14,688 bases of DNA from Chryseobacterium sp. (GTDB taxonomy: Bacteria > Bacteroidota > Bacteroidia > Flavobacteriales > Weeksellaceae), in NCBI GenBank assembly GCA_003852805.1, contig RDDY01000356.1:1-14688 (forward strand). Reading direction: 5' to 3'. Below the pieces are notes generated by a model. It did no database searches. It worked only from the letters and a program-made list of their open reading frames with translations, and had not been told where the DNA came from. Each line of letters begins with the position of its first letter. The stretch's first letter is position 1. Shown here in pieces: positions 1 to 6,141 of this stretch. A program made the position numbers and the translations under genes.

Positions 1-436
1 TGATGTCTTCTAAGTTTATACCGCCGAAAGTGGGCGCAATGGCCTTTACGACATCAATGAACTTATTGGGATCGGTCTCATCGATCTCGATGTCGTAAAC
101 ATTGATATCTGCAAATATTTTGAACAACAATCCCTTGCCTTCCATCACGGGTTTTGAAGCCTCGGCACCGATATCGCCCAGACCAAGAACTGCGGTACCG
201 TTGGAAATAACGGCCACCAAGTTTCCTTTGCCGGTATAGTCGTACACTTTTGACGGATCGCGATAGATCTCCATGCAAGGCTCAGCCACTCCCGGTGAAT
301 ATGCCAATGCCAAGTCGCGCTGCGTGGAATGCGGTTTGGACGGTATGACTTCTATTTTCCCTTTCGGTTCTGTTTTATGGTAATCAAGAGCTGCTTGTCT
401 AAAGATCTCCAAGTCTCTGCTTTTCTTTTCGGACAT
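1..436 (-). CDS. maeB: NADP-dependent malic enzyme, N-terminal part (partial)
   Basis: Malic enzyme decarboxylates malate oxidatively to pyruvate with NADP in the cytoplasm, linking the TCA cycle to pyruvate and NADPH supply. About 145 residues are visible, running off the left edge. The protein starts at an ATG (434-436) with [20 protein letters not shown]. The family core follows: [16 protein letters not shown] near residues 39-54, then [20 protein letters not shown] and [18 protein letters not shown]. These hold the catalytic tyrosine and lysine regions of the bacterial MaeB type. Bacteroidota MaeB proteins usually carry a C-terminal phosphotransacetylase-like domain, but that part lies outside the window. 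The sugar kinase gene lies 46 bp upstream on the same strand with a weak hairpin between them. I saw no TAnnTTTG promoter in that gap, so readthrough from the kinase gene is possible. Confidence 0.93.
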   Translation of the reverse strand, partial: MSEKKSRDLEIFRQAALDYHKTEPKGKIEVIPSKPHSTQRDLALAYSPGVAEPCMEIYRDPSKVYDYTGKGNLVAVISNGTAVLGLGDIGAEASKPVMEGKGLLFKIFADINVYDIEIDETDPNKFIDVVKAIAPTFGGINLEDI

Positions 437-457
437 ATTGTTTATTAAAAATTAATA

Positions 458-481
458 ATGAAAGGCGATGCCTTATTTCAT
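458..481 (-). terminator. Possible terminator after the BadF-type kinase gene
   Basis: On the minus strand an imperfect hairpin pairs ATGAA with TTCAT and AGGC with GCCT around a 3-nt loop, with a 3-nt bulge on one side. It is followed by TATTAATTTTTAATAAA. It starts right after the kinase stop codon and ends before the maeB start. The stem is short, so partial readthrough into maeB would be expected. Confidence 0.4.
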
Positions 482-482
482 G

Positions 483-1346
483 TTATACTACACTCGGCAG
501 TATGTATTCCCGATGGTAGTTGACCAAATTTTCGATAGGTCTTTGTACAACCATTCCTACATTGAGATGGAAAGCCGCCGCAGCAGCACGCAAGCTGTCT
601 TCAAAAAAATACGCGATTGATCCTATGAAATTGATCTCGGCACTGCGGTTCTCCCGGTATGGCAGCACCTGATACTCGAAGAAATTTTGAAATTCTTCTA
701 TCAACATCTGTTGAAAATAAGGATGCGTCTTGCGGTCGACAACGAAGCGGGTGAACTCGGCGAAGTATGCATTCACTCTGGGGTTGTGAAACATGTTCTG
801 CAGCAATTCGTCTATTTCCAAGCGATAAAGCTCGGTAAACTGTTCGTGCAGATCAAACGGGAGCTTTTCCATAAAGTAACGACGAATCAGCTGCTTGCCG
901 ATGGCGCTGCCGCTGCCCTCGTCACCGATCAAGAAACCCAATGAAGGCAGTTCCCGCCGAAGGTTTTCTCCGTCAAAATAGCAGGAATTGGAACCTGTGC
1001 CCAAAATGCAGACAATGGCCGGTGTGCCGCGATACGCAGAATAGGCCGCTGCGGTCAGGTCTTCCTTTACCAAGATCTTCGCTGACGGAAATACGATGCG
1101 CAGCTCGCGCTCTACCGTTTCGCAATTCTCTTTTGTGCCGCACCCGGAGCCGTAGAAATAAATATGCGTGATGGCGCTTTTTATCAGTTCGAGCGCTTTG
1201 TTGTTGTGAATCTCAACGGAGATCAGCCCCGGCTCGATAATATTTGGATTGAAGCCGACCGTTTCCGTCTGCATCACCTCTGTGCCGTCTGCTTCCAGAA
1301 TCACCCAGTCGCACTTGGTAGAACCGCCATCAACAATCGCTATCAT
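483..1346 (-). CDS. BadF/BadG/BcrA/BcrD-type kinase (N-acetylglucosamine kinase-like)
   Basis: This is a 287-residue protein of the ASKHA (sugar kinase/Hsp70/actin) fold, in the BadF/BcrA ATPase family that includes eukaryotic-type N-acetylglucosamine kinases. The ATP-phosphate loop DGGSTK is at residues 6-11. KEDLTAAAYSA near residue 94 supplies the likely catalytic Asp96. LGTGSN is at 115-120 and GDEGSGSAIGK at 141-151 forms the second phosphate/adenosine site. Length and motif order fit a full single-subunit kinase, not a benzoyl-CoA reductase activator, which would carry an iron-sulfur cysteine pair. The substrate is probably an amino sugar, but that is family knowledge only. It lies 32 bp downstream of the 86-residue gene and upstream of maeB, all leftward. 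A FucP-type sugar transporter is encoded nearby on the other strand. Confidence 0.85.
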   Translation of the reverse strand: MIAIVDGGSTKCDWVILEADGTEVMQTETVGFNPNIIEPGLISVEIHNNKALELIKSAITHIYFYGSGCGTKENCETVERELRIVFPSAKILVKEDLTAAAYSAYRGTPAIVCILGTGSNSCYFDGENLRRELPSLGFLIGDEGSGSAIGKQLIRRYFMEKLPFDLHEQFTELYRLEIDELLQNMFHNPRVNAYFAEFTRFVVDRKTHPYFQQMLIEEFQNFFEYQVLPYRENRSAEINFIGSIAYFFEDSLRAAAAAFHLNVGMVVQRPIENLVNYHREYILPSVV

Positions 1347-1378
1347 AGAGAAAATTTGGGCAGCTAAATTACGAAAAA

Positions 1379-1639
1379 TTATGCCGTGCCTCCTTCTTCA
1401 CGCCAATCGTCTACGGACAGCCAATCTTCTATCTCGTCTTCCAAGCAGGCTGCCTGCATTTTTATGGCATTCAGGAAATCATCTGTCACTAAGGCTTCGG
1501 CACCGGTCTGGAGGTTCCAGATCTCGTCCGTTATCGTGGTATACTCGGAAAAGATCCGCAGGAAGCGCGGACTGCGACGCTTCAGCTCATCAATTTTTGT
1601 CGCGCAGCCGACAAACTTAGTGGGAGTCAGTGTTTTCAT
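1379..1639 (-). CDS. Conserved-looking hypothetical protein, 86 aa
   Basis: This small soluble protein begins MKTLTPTKFVGCATKIDELKR and ends with an acidic, tryptophan-rich tail (EDEIEDWLSVDDWREEGGTA). There is no signal peptide and no membrane segment. Predicted structure is mostly helical by eye, with a central stretch TDEIWNLQTGAEALVTDDFLNA. I do not recognise the family and give no function. It is probably real: the frame is open and amino-acid use is protein-like. It fills the space between the divergent gtrA promoter and the kinase, and it lies only 32 bp upstream of the kinase, so the two are probably co-transcribed. No clear -7 box was found in front of it. Confidence 0.6.
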   Translation of the reverse strand: MKTLTPTKFVGCATKIDELKRRSPRFLRIFSEYTTITDEIWNLQTGAEALVTDDFLNAIKMQAACLEDEIEDWLSVDDWREEGGTA

Positions 1640-1736
1640 AGCAGCTCGGTTTTCATTTCATGAATTTAAATGTAGAGAATTATTCCGAGCTTCCAATAAG
1701 TTTAACGTTCCGTTACCATATTTTTAACAAAAGCTA

Positions 1737-1744
1737 TAACTTTG
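1737..1744 (+). promoter_or_regulatory. Bacteroidota-type -7 box for gtrA
   Basis: TAACTTTG matches the Bacteroidota -7 consensus TAnnTTTG exactly. It ends 12 nt before the ATG at 1757, leaving a very short leader. No convincing TTG -33 element is present at the usual spacing. Confidence 0.55.
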
Positions 1745-1756
1745 CAACTTTATTTT

Positions 1757-2218
1757 ATGATGAGAGCATTGCTGATCAGACAACGTCAGATAATCTTTTT
1801 TATAATTGCCGGCGGTTTGAGTGCGGCGGTCGAGATTTTATTGATGAAGGCTTTCAGTTCGTTTATCCCGGATTTCATTCCGCACGAGCGCAACTGGAAC
1901 GGTATCGTCTACCCGATCAGCAATGTTTTGTCCACCCTTTTGGCCATTCTCGTCAATTATTGGCTCAGCATCCGCTTTGTTTTTGAACAAGGCCGGCATT
2001 CTCGCCGGCGCGAATTCACTTACTTCATGGCGTTTTCACTGCTGTCTACCTTACTTAGTCTTGCATTTTTCAACTTATTGTATCACAAGGTTTTTCTCTC
2101 CCCCATCGGTTTTGGTTTCTATACTCTGAGCCCGATTATGCTGAGCAAGGCAGTTGCCATCATTGTCGTCTCGTTGGTGAACTATTCCATCAAGAAAAGG
2201 TTGGTTTTCAATGGCTGA
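1757..2218 (+). CDS. GtrA-like family membrane protein
   Basis: This is a 153-residue protein with four predicted membrane segments, at roughly residues 10-30, 50-70, 85-107 and 120-145, separated by short basic loops. The pattern RQIIFFIIAGGLSAAVEILLMKAF, then NVLSTLLAILVNYWLSIRFVF and the C-terminal VNYSIKKRLVF are typical of the GtrA/DPMS family. Members are thought to help move polyprenyl-linked sugars across the inner membrane for polysaccharide or glycan decoration. I chose the start at 1757 (ATGATG; 1760 is equally possible). An in-frame ATG at 1742 lies inside the -7 box and could not be transcribed from that promoter. The acyltransferase gene begins 19 bp after the stop, which suggests a shared transcript. 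Confidence 0.85.
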   Translation: MMRALLIRQRQIIFFIIAGGLSAAVEILLMKAFSSFIPDFIPHERNWNGIVYPISNVLSTLLAILVNYWLSIRFVFEQGRHSRRREFTYFMAFSLLSTLLSLAFFNLLYHKVFLSPIGFGFYTLSPIMLSKAVAIIVVSLVNYSIKKRLVFNG

Positions 2219-2237
2219 TTTTTTGTAATATGCGGCT

Positions 2238-2960
2238 ATGACTGCATTTCTTAACTATACTTGGCGGCTGTGGTTTGTGATGGTGGCGCTGATTGCCACA
2301 ATAATCTGCGGTCCTTTTGTTTATCTCTTTTCTTTTAGGGCAGCTTGGTTCAGACGCAGCTACTTTTTCATGCGGCTGTGGTGTGTGATTATTTTTTACG
2401 GCATGGGCTTCCGGTACAAGCTGCATCGGGGAACCGACGAACGGCTAAAACCGGAACTGCAATACATCCTGATTTCCAACCACACTTCCATCATGGATAT
2501 TATGCTGATGTGTATACTGCATCCGCATCATCCCATTTCTTTTGTGGGCAAAAAGGAGTTGGAGAAGATTCCCGTATTCGGAACGGTCTACCGAAGAGTC
2601 TGCGTGATGGTGGATCGAAGCAGCCTGCGCAGCAGAGCGCGGGTGTATAAACTATGTGCACAACGGATGGCTGCGGGCCAAAACATTGTCATCTTCCCCG
2701 AAGGCGGCGTGCCCGACGAGACATCGGTAGTATTGGCTCCCTTCAAAGACGGAGCATTTACACTATCGGCAAAGCACCGTTTTCCCATTGCCGTTTACAC
2801 CTTTCGCGGCTTGAAAGAGATGTTTCCTTTTTCGCTTTCTAAAGGTTATCCCGGAACGGTGGATGTTTATCTAAACGCCGTATTGGCTCCCGCTGCGGAG
2901 GAAGAATTGAAAAAAGAAGCCTACTCTCTGATGCTCCGCTCGCTGGGCGACGAATTTTGA
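2238..2960 (+). CDS. PlsC-like 1-acylglycerol-3-phosphate O-acyltransferase
   Basis: This family transfers an acyl chain to lysophosphatidic acid to make phosphatidic acid, on the cytoplasmic face of the inner membrane. The 240-residue protein has one or two N-terminal hydrophobic segments (residues 10-33 and about 43-56). The catalytic HX4D box is NHTSIMD (His82, Asp87). A second block around FVGKKELEKIPVFG is at 102-115, and the substrate-binding box is FPEGG at 153-157. The usual FPEGTRS is altered here to FPEGGVPDE, a variation seen in divergent Bacteroidota paralogues. The actual lipid acceptor may therefore differ, for example an ornithine or glycine lipid precursor. It sits between gtrA and the sugar transporter, all rightward. 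Confidence 0.86.
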   Translation: MTAFLNYTWRLWFVMVALIATIICGPFVYLFSFRAAWFRRSYFFMRLWCVIIFYGMGFRYKLHRGTDERLKPELQYILISNHTSIMDIMLMCILHPHHPISFVGKKELEKIPVFGTVYRRVCVMVDRSSLRSRARVYKLCAQRMAAGQNIVIFPEGGVPDETSVVLAPFKDGAFTLSAKHRFPIAVYTFRGLKEMFPFSLSKGYPGTVDVYLNAVLAPAAEEELKKEAYSLMLRSLGDEF

Positions 2961-2968
2961 TATATTTG
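2961..2968 (+). promoter_or_regulatory. -7 box in front of the FucP-like transporter
   Basis: TATATTTG matches TAnnTTTG exactly and begins on the base after the acyltransferase stop codon. It ends 23 nt before the transporter ATG. No TTG -33 element is evident, as that region is coding. If active, it gives the transporter expression independent of gtrA. Confidence 0.5.
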
Positions 2969-2991
2969 TTTCAACTAAAACAATAACCTGA

Positions 2992-4434
2992 ATGTCCAAA
3001 TACTCTAAACAGACCAACTGGGGCCAATTTGTTCCGCTGGTAACCGTTTTCTTTTTTTGGGGCTTTGTTGCCGCCAGCAATGATATCCTGATTCCTGTTT
3101 TTAAAAACGCCTTCGGGCTTTCACAGAGCCAAAGTCAGCTGGTGGCGGTGGCCTTCTACGTGGCCTATACGGTAGGCTCCCTCATTTATATGCTGATCTC
3201 GAGAAGTATTCGACAAGATTTAATCAACAAAATCGGTTATAAAAACGCTTTGATTGCCGGCCTTCTGATTTCTGCGGCGGGCACGCTTCTCTTTTATCCG
3301 GCCGCCAATGCGGGCTCTTTCCTGCTGATGATCAGCGCGCTTTTTATTGTCGGGCTCGGGTTTTCTCTCCAGCAAATTGTAGCCAATCCGTTGGCCATCG
3401 AACTCGGCCCGGTCGAGACCGGTTCCCAACGACTGACGATGGCAGGCGGCATCAACAACTTGGGCACCACCATCGGTCCGTTGATCGTTTCCTTTGCCAT
3501 CTTCGGGTCGGCAACCGCTGCCAATACGGATGCAAGCATCGAGAGTGTCAAAATTCCTTATCTTATTTTGGGCGCTGCGTTTTTATTGGTGGCTGTTCTT
3601 CTGAAATTTTCCAATTTGCCGGCCATTACGCCCACCATCAAGGAAGACACTTCCGAGGATCAACCGGGAGAACACCGAACATCGGTTATGCAATATCCGC
3701 AGTTGGTTTTGGGGATGATTGCCATCTTCCTCTACGTGGGGGTAGAAGTGGCCACGCCCAGCAACCTGCCCGCTTATATGGAAAGCGCGCTGGGTTTCAA
3801 CACAAAGAGCATCGCGCCGTATATTTCACTTTATTGGGCAAGCCTTATGATCGGCCGATGGACCGGCGCAGTAGAAGCGTTCGACTTTCGTGCGGGCGCT
3901 CAGAAGATCGCTCGGTTTTTGGCGCCGTATTTGGCTTTTGGCGTATTTCTTTTGGTCAATGCCATTGCGCGGCATGACCTTTCCCATTTCTACATCTATG
4001 GACTGGTAATCTTGGTCATGATTTTTGGTGACATCGCCAGCAAAGGCAATCCCGCGCGGATGCTTTTGATTTTCTCTGTTATGGGAATCATTGCACTTTT
4101 GACGGGCATGTTTACCACAGGAATGGCATCGGTATATGCATTCACCAGTGTCGGGCTTTTTTGCAGCACCTTGTGGCCGTGCATCTTTGCGCTGGCGATC
4201 AACGGCTTGGGAAAATTCACGAATCAGGGAAGCGGCCTTCTTATCATGATGATTATGGGCGGAGGCATTGTAAGTTTTGCTCAAGGCAAGATTGCGGACA
4301 TGACGAATATCCATGCCAGCTTTATTGTGGGAGTTCTCTGCTTTGCGTACCTCGCATTTTATGCCGTGCGCGTAACGCGCATATTGAAGTTGCAGGGCAT
4401 TACCTTAGAGCAAAAGAAAGATGAAGCGCAGTAA
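2992..4434 (+). CDS. Sugar MFS transporter, FucP/glucose-galactose type
   Basis: This is a 480-residue inner-membrane permease of the major facilitator superfamily with about 12 hydrophobic segments. The opening WGQFVPLVTVFFFWGFVAAS, then NDILIPVFKNAFGLSQSQSQLVAVAFYVAY and LGFSLQQIVANPLAIELGP with GGINNLGTTIGPLI, are characteristic of the FucP/GluP sugar:proton symporter branch (fucose, glucose, galactose or N-acetylglucosamine in different members). A hydrophilic central loop at roughly residues 205-230 separates the two six-helix halves. The substrate cannot be told from the sequence. The nearby BadF-type kinase makes an amino sugar conceivable, but the genes are on opposite strands. Its 3' end overlaps the DUF3810 gene by 14 bp, indicating translational coupling. 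Confidence 0.9.
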   Translation: MSKYSKQTNWGQFVPLVTVFFFWGFVAASNDILIPVFKNAFGLSQSQSQLVAVAFYVAYTVGSLIYMLISRSIRQDLINKIGYKNALIAGLLISAAGTLLFYPAANAGSFLLMISALFIVGLGFSLQQIVANPLAIELGPVETGSQRLTMAGGINNLGTTIGPLIVSFAIFGSATAANTDASIESVKIPYLILGAAFLLVAVLLKFSNLPAITPTIKEDTSEDQPGEHRTSVMQYPQLVLGMIAIFLYVGVEVATPSNLPAYMESALGFNTKSIAPYISLYWASLMIGRWTGAVEAFDFRAGAQKIARFLAPYLAFGVFLLVNAIARHDLSHFYIYGLVILVMIFGDIASKGNPARMLLIFSVMGIIALLTGMFTTGMASVYAFTSVGLFCSTLWPCIFALAINGLGKFTNQGSGLLIMMIMGGGIVSFAQGKIADMTNIHASFIVGVLCFAYLAFYAVRVTRILKLQGITLEQKKDEAQ

Positions 4435-5506
4435 CAAACCGGTGTATAAAACAAGAATATTTTGGGCGAGCATTTTGTTTGCCCAATTTATTTTATTCCA
4501 AATCCTGCAACGGATACCACAGGCCGTTTCTCTCTTTACAGCGTTTTTCCAACGGCAGAAAGGACTCCACCAACAGCTCTTCGGCGGTGTGCCGTTTTCG
4601 GTGGGCGATGTTCTCTATATTCTTATAATTTTGGCCGGAATGGCGCTGTTGTATAAAAGTTTCTCGTCGAAAAAGGCGCTGCGGTCATTGTTGATTCTTA
4701 TCAACTTTGTATTCTTTTTTTATCAGATTTTCTGGGGCATGATGTATTTTCGACCGCCATTGGACAGTCGCTTGCCAAGTACAACGGTGGAATTAGACAA
4801 CCTGAAAGATTATGCTTATAAATATCTCCGGCTGGCTACCGCAGCACGAGCGCGCGTGGCAGAAGATAACGACGGAGTTTTCCGGATCTCCGATCCTGAA
4901 CTGAAGAAACACATCGTCGATAATCAACGCAATCTGCCCGCTCCTTTCAACGACAATCTCACAAACAAGGTTGTTTCCGTGAAGGAAAGTCTGTATAGTG
5001 GAATTCTATCGCAAACGGGCATCCTCGGTTACTACAATCCGTTTACGGCCGAGGCGCAATTCAACAAACATCTTCCGCACAGTTTTGTGCCCGCCACAAT
5101 TGCGCACGAAGCTGCACATCAATTGGGGTACGCCCGAGAGCAAGAAGCAAGTTTCATCGGTTTTCTAAACGCCTTACAATCCGACAATCCCGATCTGCAA
5201 TACAGCAACTATCTTTTCGTATTGAAAAATTTATTGGCCAATATCAAGCGTCACGACAAAGACTTTGTCAAAAATTTTATGGATAGCTTTCCGCCCGCAT
5301 TACACCGCGATATAAATGCGGAACAGCGCTTTGTTGATGAAAACAGGAGTTGGCTCGCTGCGGTACTGTCAGTAACCAACAACCTTTTTCTGAAAATAAA
5401 CGGCCAGGAGGGTTCTGTAACCTATAACCATTTCGTCCGTCTATTGGACGCCTACGAGAAACAAAAAAGATTGCACCCGAAGATGCAATCCAAAAAACAC
5501 AAATGA
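4421..5506 (+). CDS. DUF3810 family membrane protein with HEXXH metalloprotease motif
   Basis: This 361-residue protein matches the DUF3810 family of Bacteroidota and Firmicutes. Three hydrophobic segments lie in the N-terminal third (about residues 13-33, 60-78 and 88-110). A long non-membrane domain follows, probably facing the periplasm. The signature is HEAAHQLGYAREQEAS at 229-244: His229, Glu230 and His233 form a zinc-peptidase HEXXH, with Glu240 or Glu242 as the likely third ligand. Proteolytic activity is plausible but not established for the family. The start at 4421 lies inside the transporter gene (14-bp overlap), and the frame and basic N-terminus support it. The last nine codons coincide with a hairpin that acts as a terminator only on the opposite strand. 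The stop overlaps an ATGATG that opens only a 29-codon reading frame. Confidence 0.85.
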   Translation: MKRSNKPVYKTRIFWASILFAQFILFQILQRIPQAVSLFTAFFQRQKGLHQQLFGGVPFSVGDVLYILIILAGMALLYKSFSSKKALRSLLILINFVFFFYQIFWGMMYFRPPLDSRLPSTTVELDNLKDYAYKYLRLATAARARVAEDNDGVFRISDPELKKHIVDNQRNLPAPFNDNLTNKVVSVKESLYSGILSQTGILGYYNPFTAEAQFNKHLPHSFVPATIAHEAAHQLGYAREQEASFIGFLNALQSDNPDLQYSNYLFVLKNLLANIKRHDKDFVKNFMDSFPPALHRDINAEQRFVDENRSWLAAVLSVTNNLFLKINGQEGSVTYNHFVRLLDAYEKQKRLHPKMQSKKHK

Positions 5507-5549
5507 TGAAAAAAATTTATGCCTACCGGGATGCAATCCCTCATAAGCA
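5461..5549 (-). ncRNA. Candidate small RNA antisense to the DUF3810 3' end
   Basis: Three elements line up in the leftward direction. First, a promoter: TTG at 5581-5583, 20 nt, then TACTTTTG (5553-5560), an exact TAnnTTTG. Second, a hairpin starts almost at the predicted first base: ATGCTTA pairs with TAGGCAT (5544-5550 with 5519-5525, one G-U) and encloses GGGAT/ATCCC. Third, after a U-rich unpaired stretch, there is a terminator with a 9-bp stem closed by a C(UUCG)G loop and six Us. The predicted transcript is about 85-90 nt. The last 40-45 nt are antisense to the end of the DUF3810 gene. The transcript contains no convincing protein gene. The elements are seen in the sequence; expression and role are inference. 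I did not match it to a known RNA family. Confidence 0.45.
5463..5490 (-). terminator. Intrinsic terminator with UUCG tetraloop (leftward)
   Basis: On the minus strand GATTGCATC pairs with GGTGCAATC (one G-U) around the loop TTCG, followed directly by TTTTTTGTTT. The stabilising C(UUCG)G loop and the T-run exist only in the leftward orientation. On the plus strand the loop is CGAA and A-rich sequence follows. It lies inside the last codons of the DUF3810 gene. Confidence 0.7.
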
Positions 5550-5552
5550 TGA

Positions 5553-5583
5553 CAAAAGTATATCAAATTATTATCTAAAGCAA
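5553..5583 (-). promoter_or_regulatory. Promoter of the candidate small RNA
   Basis: TACTTTTG (5553-5560) fits TAnnTTTG and lies 20 nt downstream of a TTG (5581-5583) on the minus strand, within the usual spacing for Bacteroidota promoters. Initiation would be expected around 5546-5549. Confidence 0.5.
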
Positions 5584-5995
5584 GCTTTTTAATCAAACAA
5601 TCAGCGTCTAAACATAATTCATCAGGAACAATGAGAGGCGTTAAATAACCAATATCCATCAGCGATTGCAGGTGAACCGTTAATAGGTTTCGGTTAAACG
5701 CGTTATAACTTTTATTTTCGGAATATATTGCATAACCGTCTCCACTGTTAAAGTCGCCTTTCGGTATCGTCTGCCGAGATTTTCTGAACGTAATTCGGAG
5801 TAGACTCACAGATCACAATTCACCAATGAATACCTCGGATGAGTTTATCCGCTATAAATTGGGAGGCAGTTGAAAGCAAGAGGTCGGCGCTGTGCACTGA
5901 GTTTCGTTGTGTCGTCGAGAACCAGAGAAATTGAGGTCTTGTTCTCCGTAGCGGATATGAATCCTGCACCAATCGGATGATAGCATTAAAAGCAA
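5561..5995. other. Gene-poor gap between the small RNA and the tRNA terminator
   Basis: This stretch holds no gene I can support. A leftward frame is open from a GTG at 5809 to a stop at 5441 (122 codons). It has no recognisable family and no promoter upstream, and it runs through the terminator at 5463-5490, so I treat it as chance or a decayed remnant. An imperfect inverted repeat lies at 5917-5946, with 10-nt arms, one mismatch and a 10-nt loop, and no T-run. Rightward frames are full of stops. Base composition is more AT-rich than the flanking genes on the left half of the gap. Confidence 0.5.
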
Positions 5996-6021
5996 AAATC
6001 CCGACATTACTGCCGGGATTT
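5996..6021 (-). terminator. Terminator of the tRNA-Met gene
   Basis: AAATCCCG and CGGGATTT form a perfect 8-bp stem with a 10-nt loop, beginning two bases after the tRNA 3' end. On the minus strand the stem runs into TTTTTGCTTTTAA. The position and T-run fit an intrinsic terminator. Confidence 0.8.
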
Positions 6022-6022
6022 G

Positions 6023-6096
6023 TAGCGAAGACGGGAATTGAACCCGTGACCTCAGGGTTATGAATCCTGCGCTCTAACCATCTGAGCTACCTCGCC
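6023..6096 (-). tRNA. tRNA-Met (CAT), elongator type
   Basis: The 74-nt cloverleaf folds cleanly. The acceptor stem GGCGAGG pairs with CTTCGCT (with G-U pairs), and the D arm has AGCTCAGATGGTTAGAGC. The anticodon stem CAGGA/CCCTG carries the loop TTCATAA, giving anticodon CAT, and the T arm ACGGG-TTCAATT-CCCGT is standard. The discriminator is A, and CCA is not encoded (the next bases are CAA). The initiator hallmarks are absent: there is no C1-A72 mismatch and no run of three G-C pairs in the anticodon stem. It is therefore an elongator tRNA-Met; a lysidine-modified tRNA-Ile with the same CAT gene anticodon cannot be fully excluded by eye. Confidence 0.93.
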
Positions 6097-6108
6097 ATTT
6101 GAGTGGTG

Positions 6109-6141
6109 CAAATATAATAATTATTCGCATTTCCACACAAA
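6109..6141 (-). promoter_or_regulatory. Promoter of the tRNA-Met gene
   Basis: On the minus strand TTTG (6138-6141), 21 nt and TATATTTG (6109-6116) form a full Bacteroidota promoter ending 12 nt before the tRNA 5' end. The -33 element ends one base before the stop codon of the upstream TlpA-like gene at 6142. Confidence 0.75.

Noticed and set aside
458..481. Regulatory riboswitch-like element before maeB
   Set aside because: The hairpin is too small and simple for any known riboswitch, and its position right after a stop codon suits a weak terminator.
1742..1756. Longer GtrA reading from the ATG at 1742
   Set aside because: The codon overlaps the TAACTTTG -7 box at 1737-1744, so it would not be in the mRNA; 1757 or 1760 is the likely start.
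3826..4314. 162-codon open frame antisense to the sugar transporter
   Set aside because: It mirrors the codon pattern of the well-supported FucP-like gene, and its composition is rich in Lys, Arg and His with no domain; it is a shadow frame.
5503..5592. 29-codon rightward frame starting ATGATGAAAAAAATT at the DUF3810 stop
   Set aside because: The start looks gene-like (MMKKIYAYRD), but it ends after 29 codons, has no homology I recognise, and its bases are better explained by the small RNA hairpins. A decayed gene remains possible.
5441..5809. 122-codon leftward open frame as a protein gene
   Set aside because: It starts with GTG, has no TAnnTTTG promoter upstream, no recognisable family, overlaps the DUF3810 gene end by 66 bp, and passes through a strong leftward terminator at 5463-5490 before its stop.
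6023..6096. Initiator tRNA-fMet
   Set aside because: There is no C1-A72 mismatch and the anticodon stem lacks the three consecutive G-C pairs of initiators.
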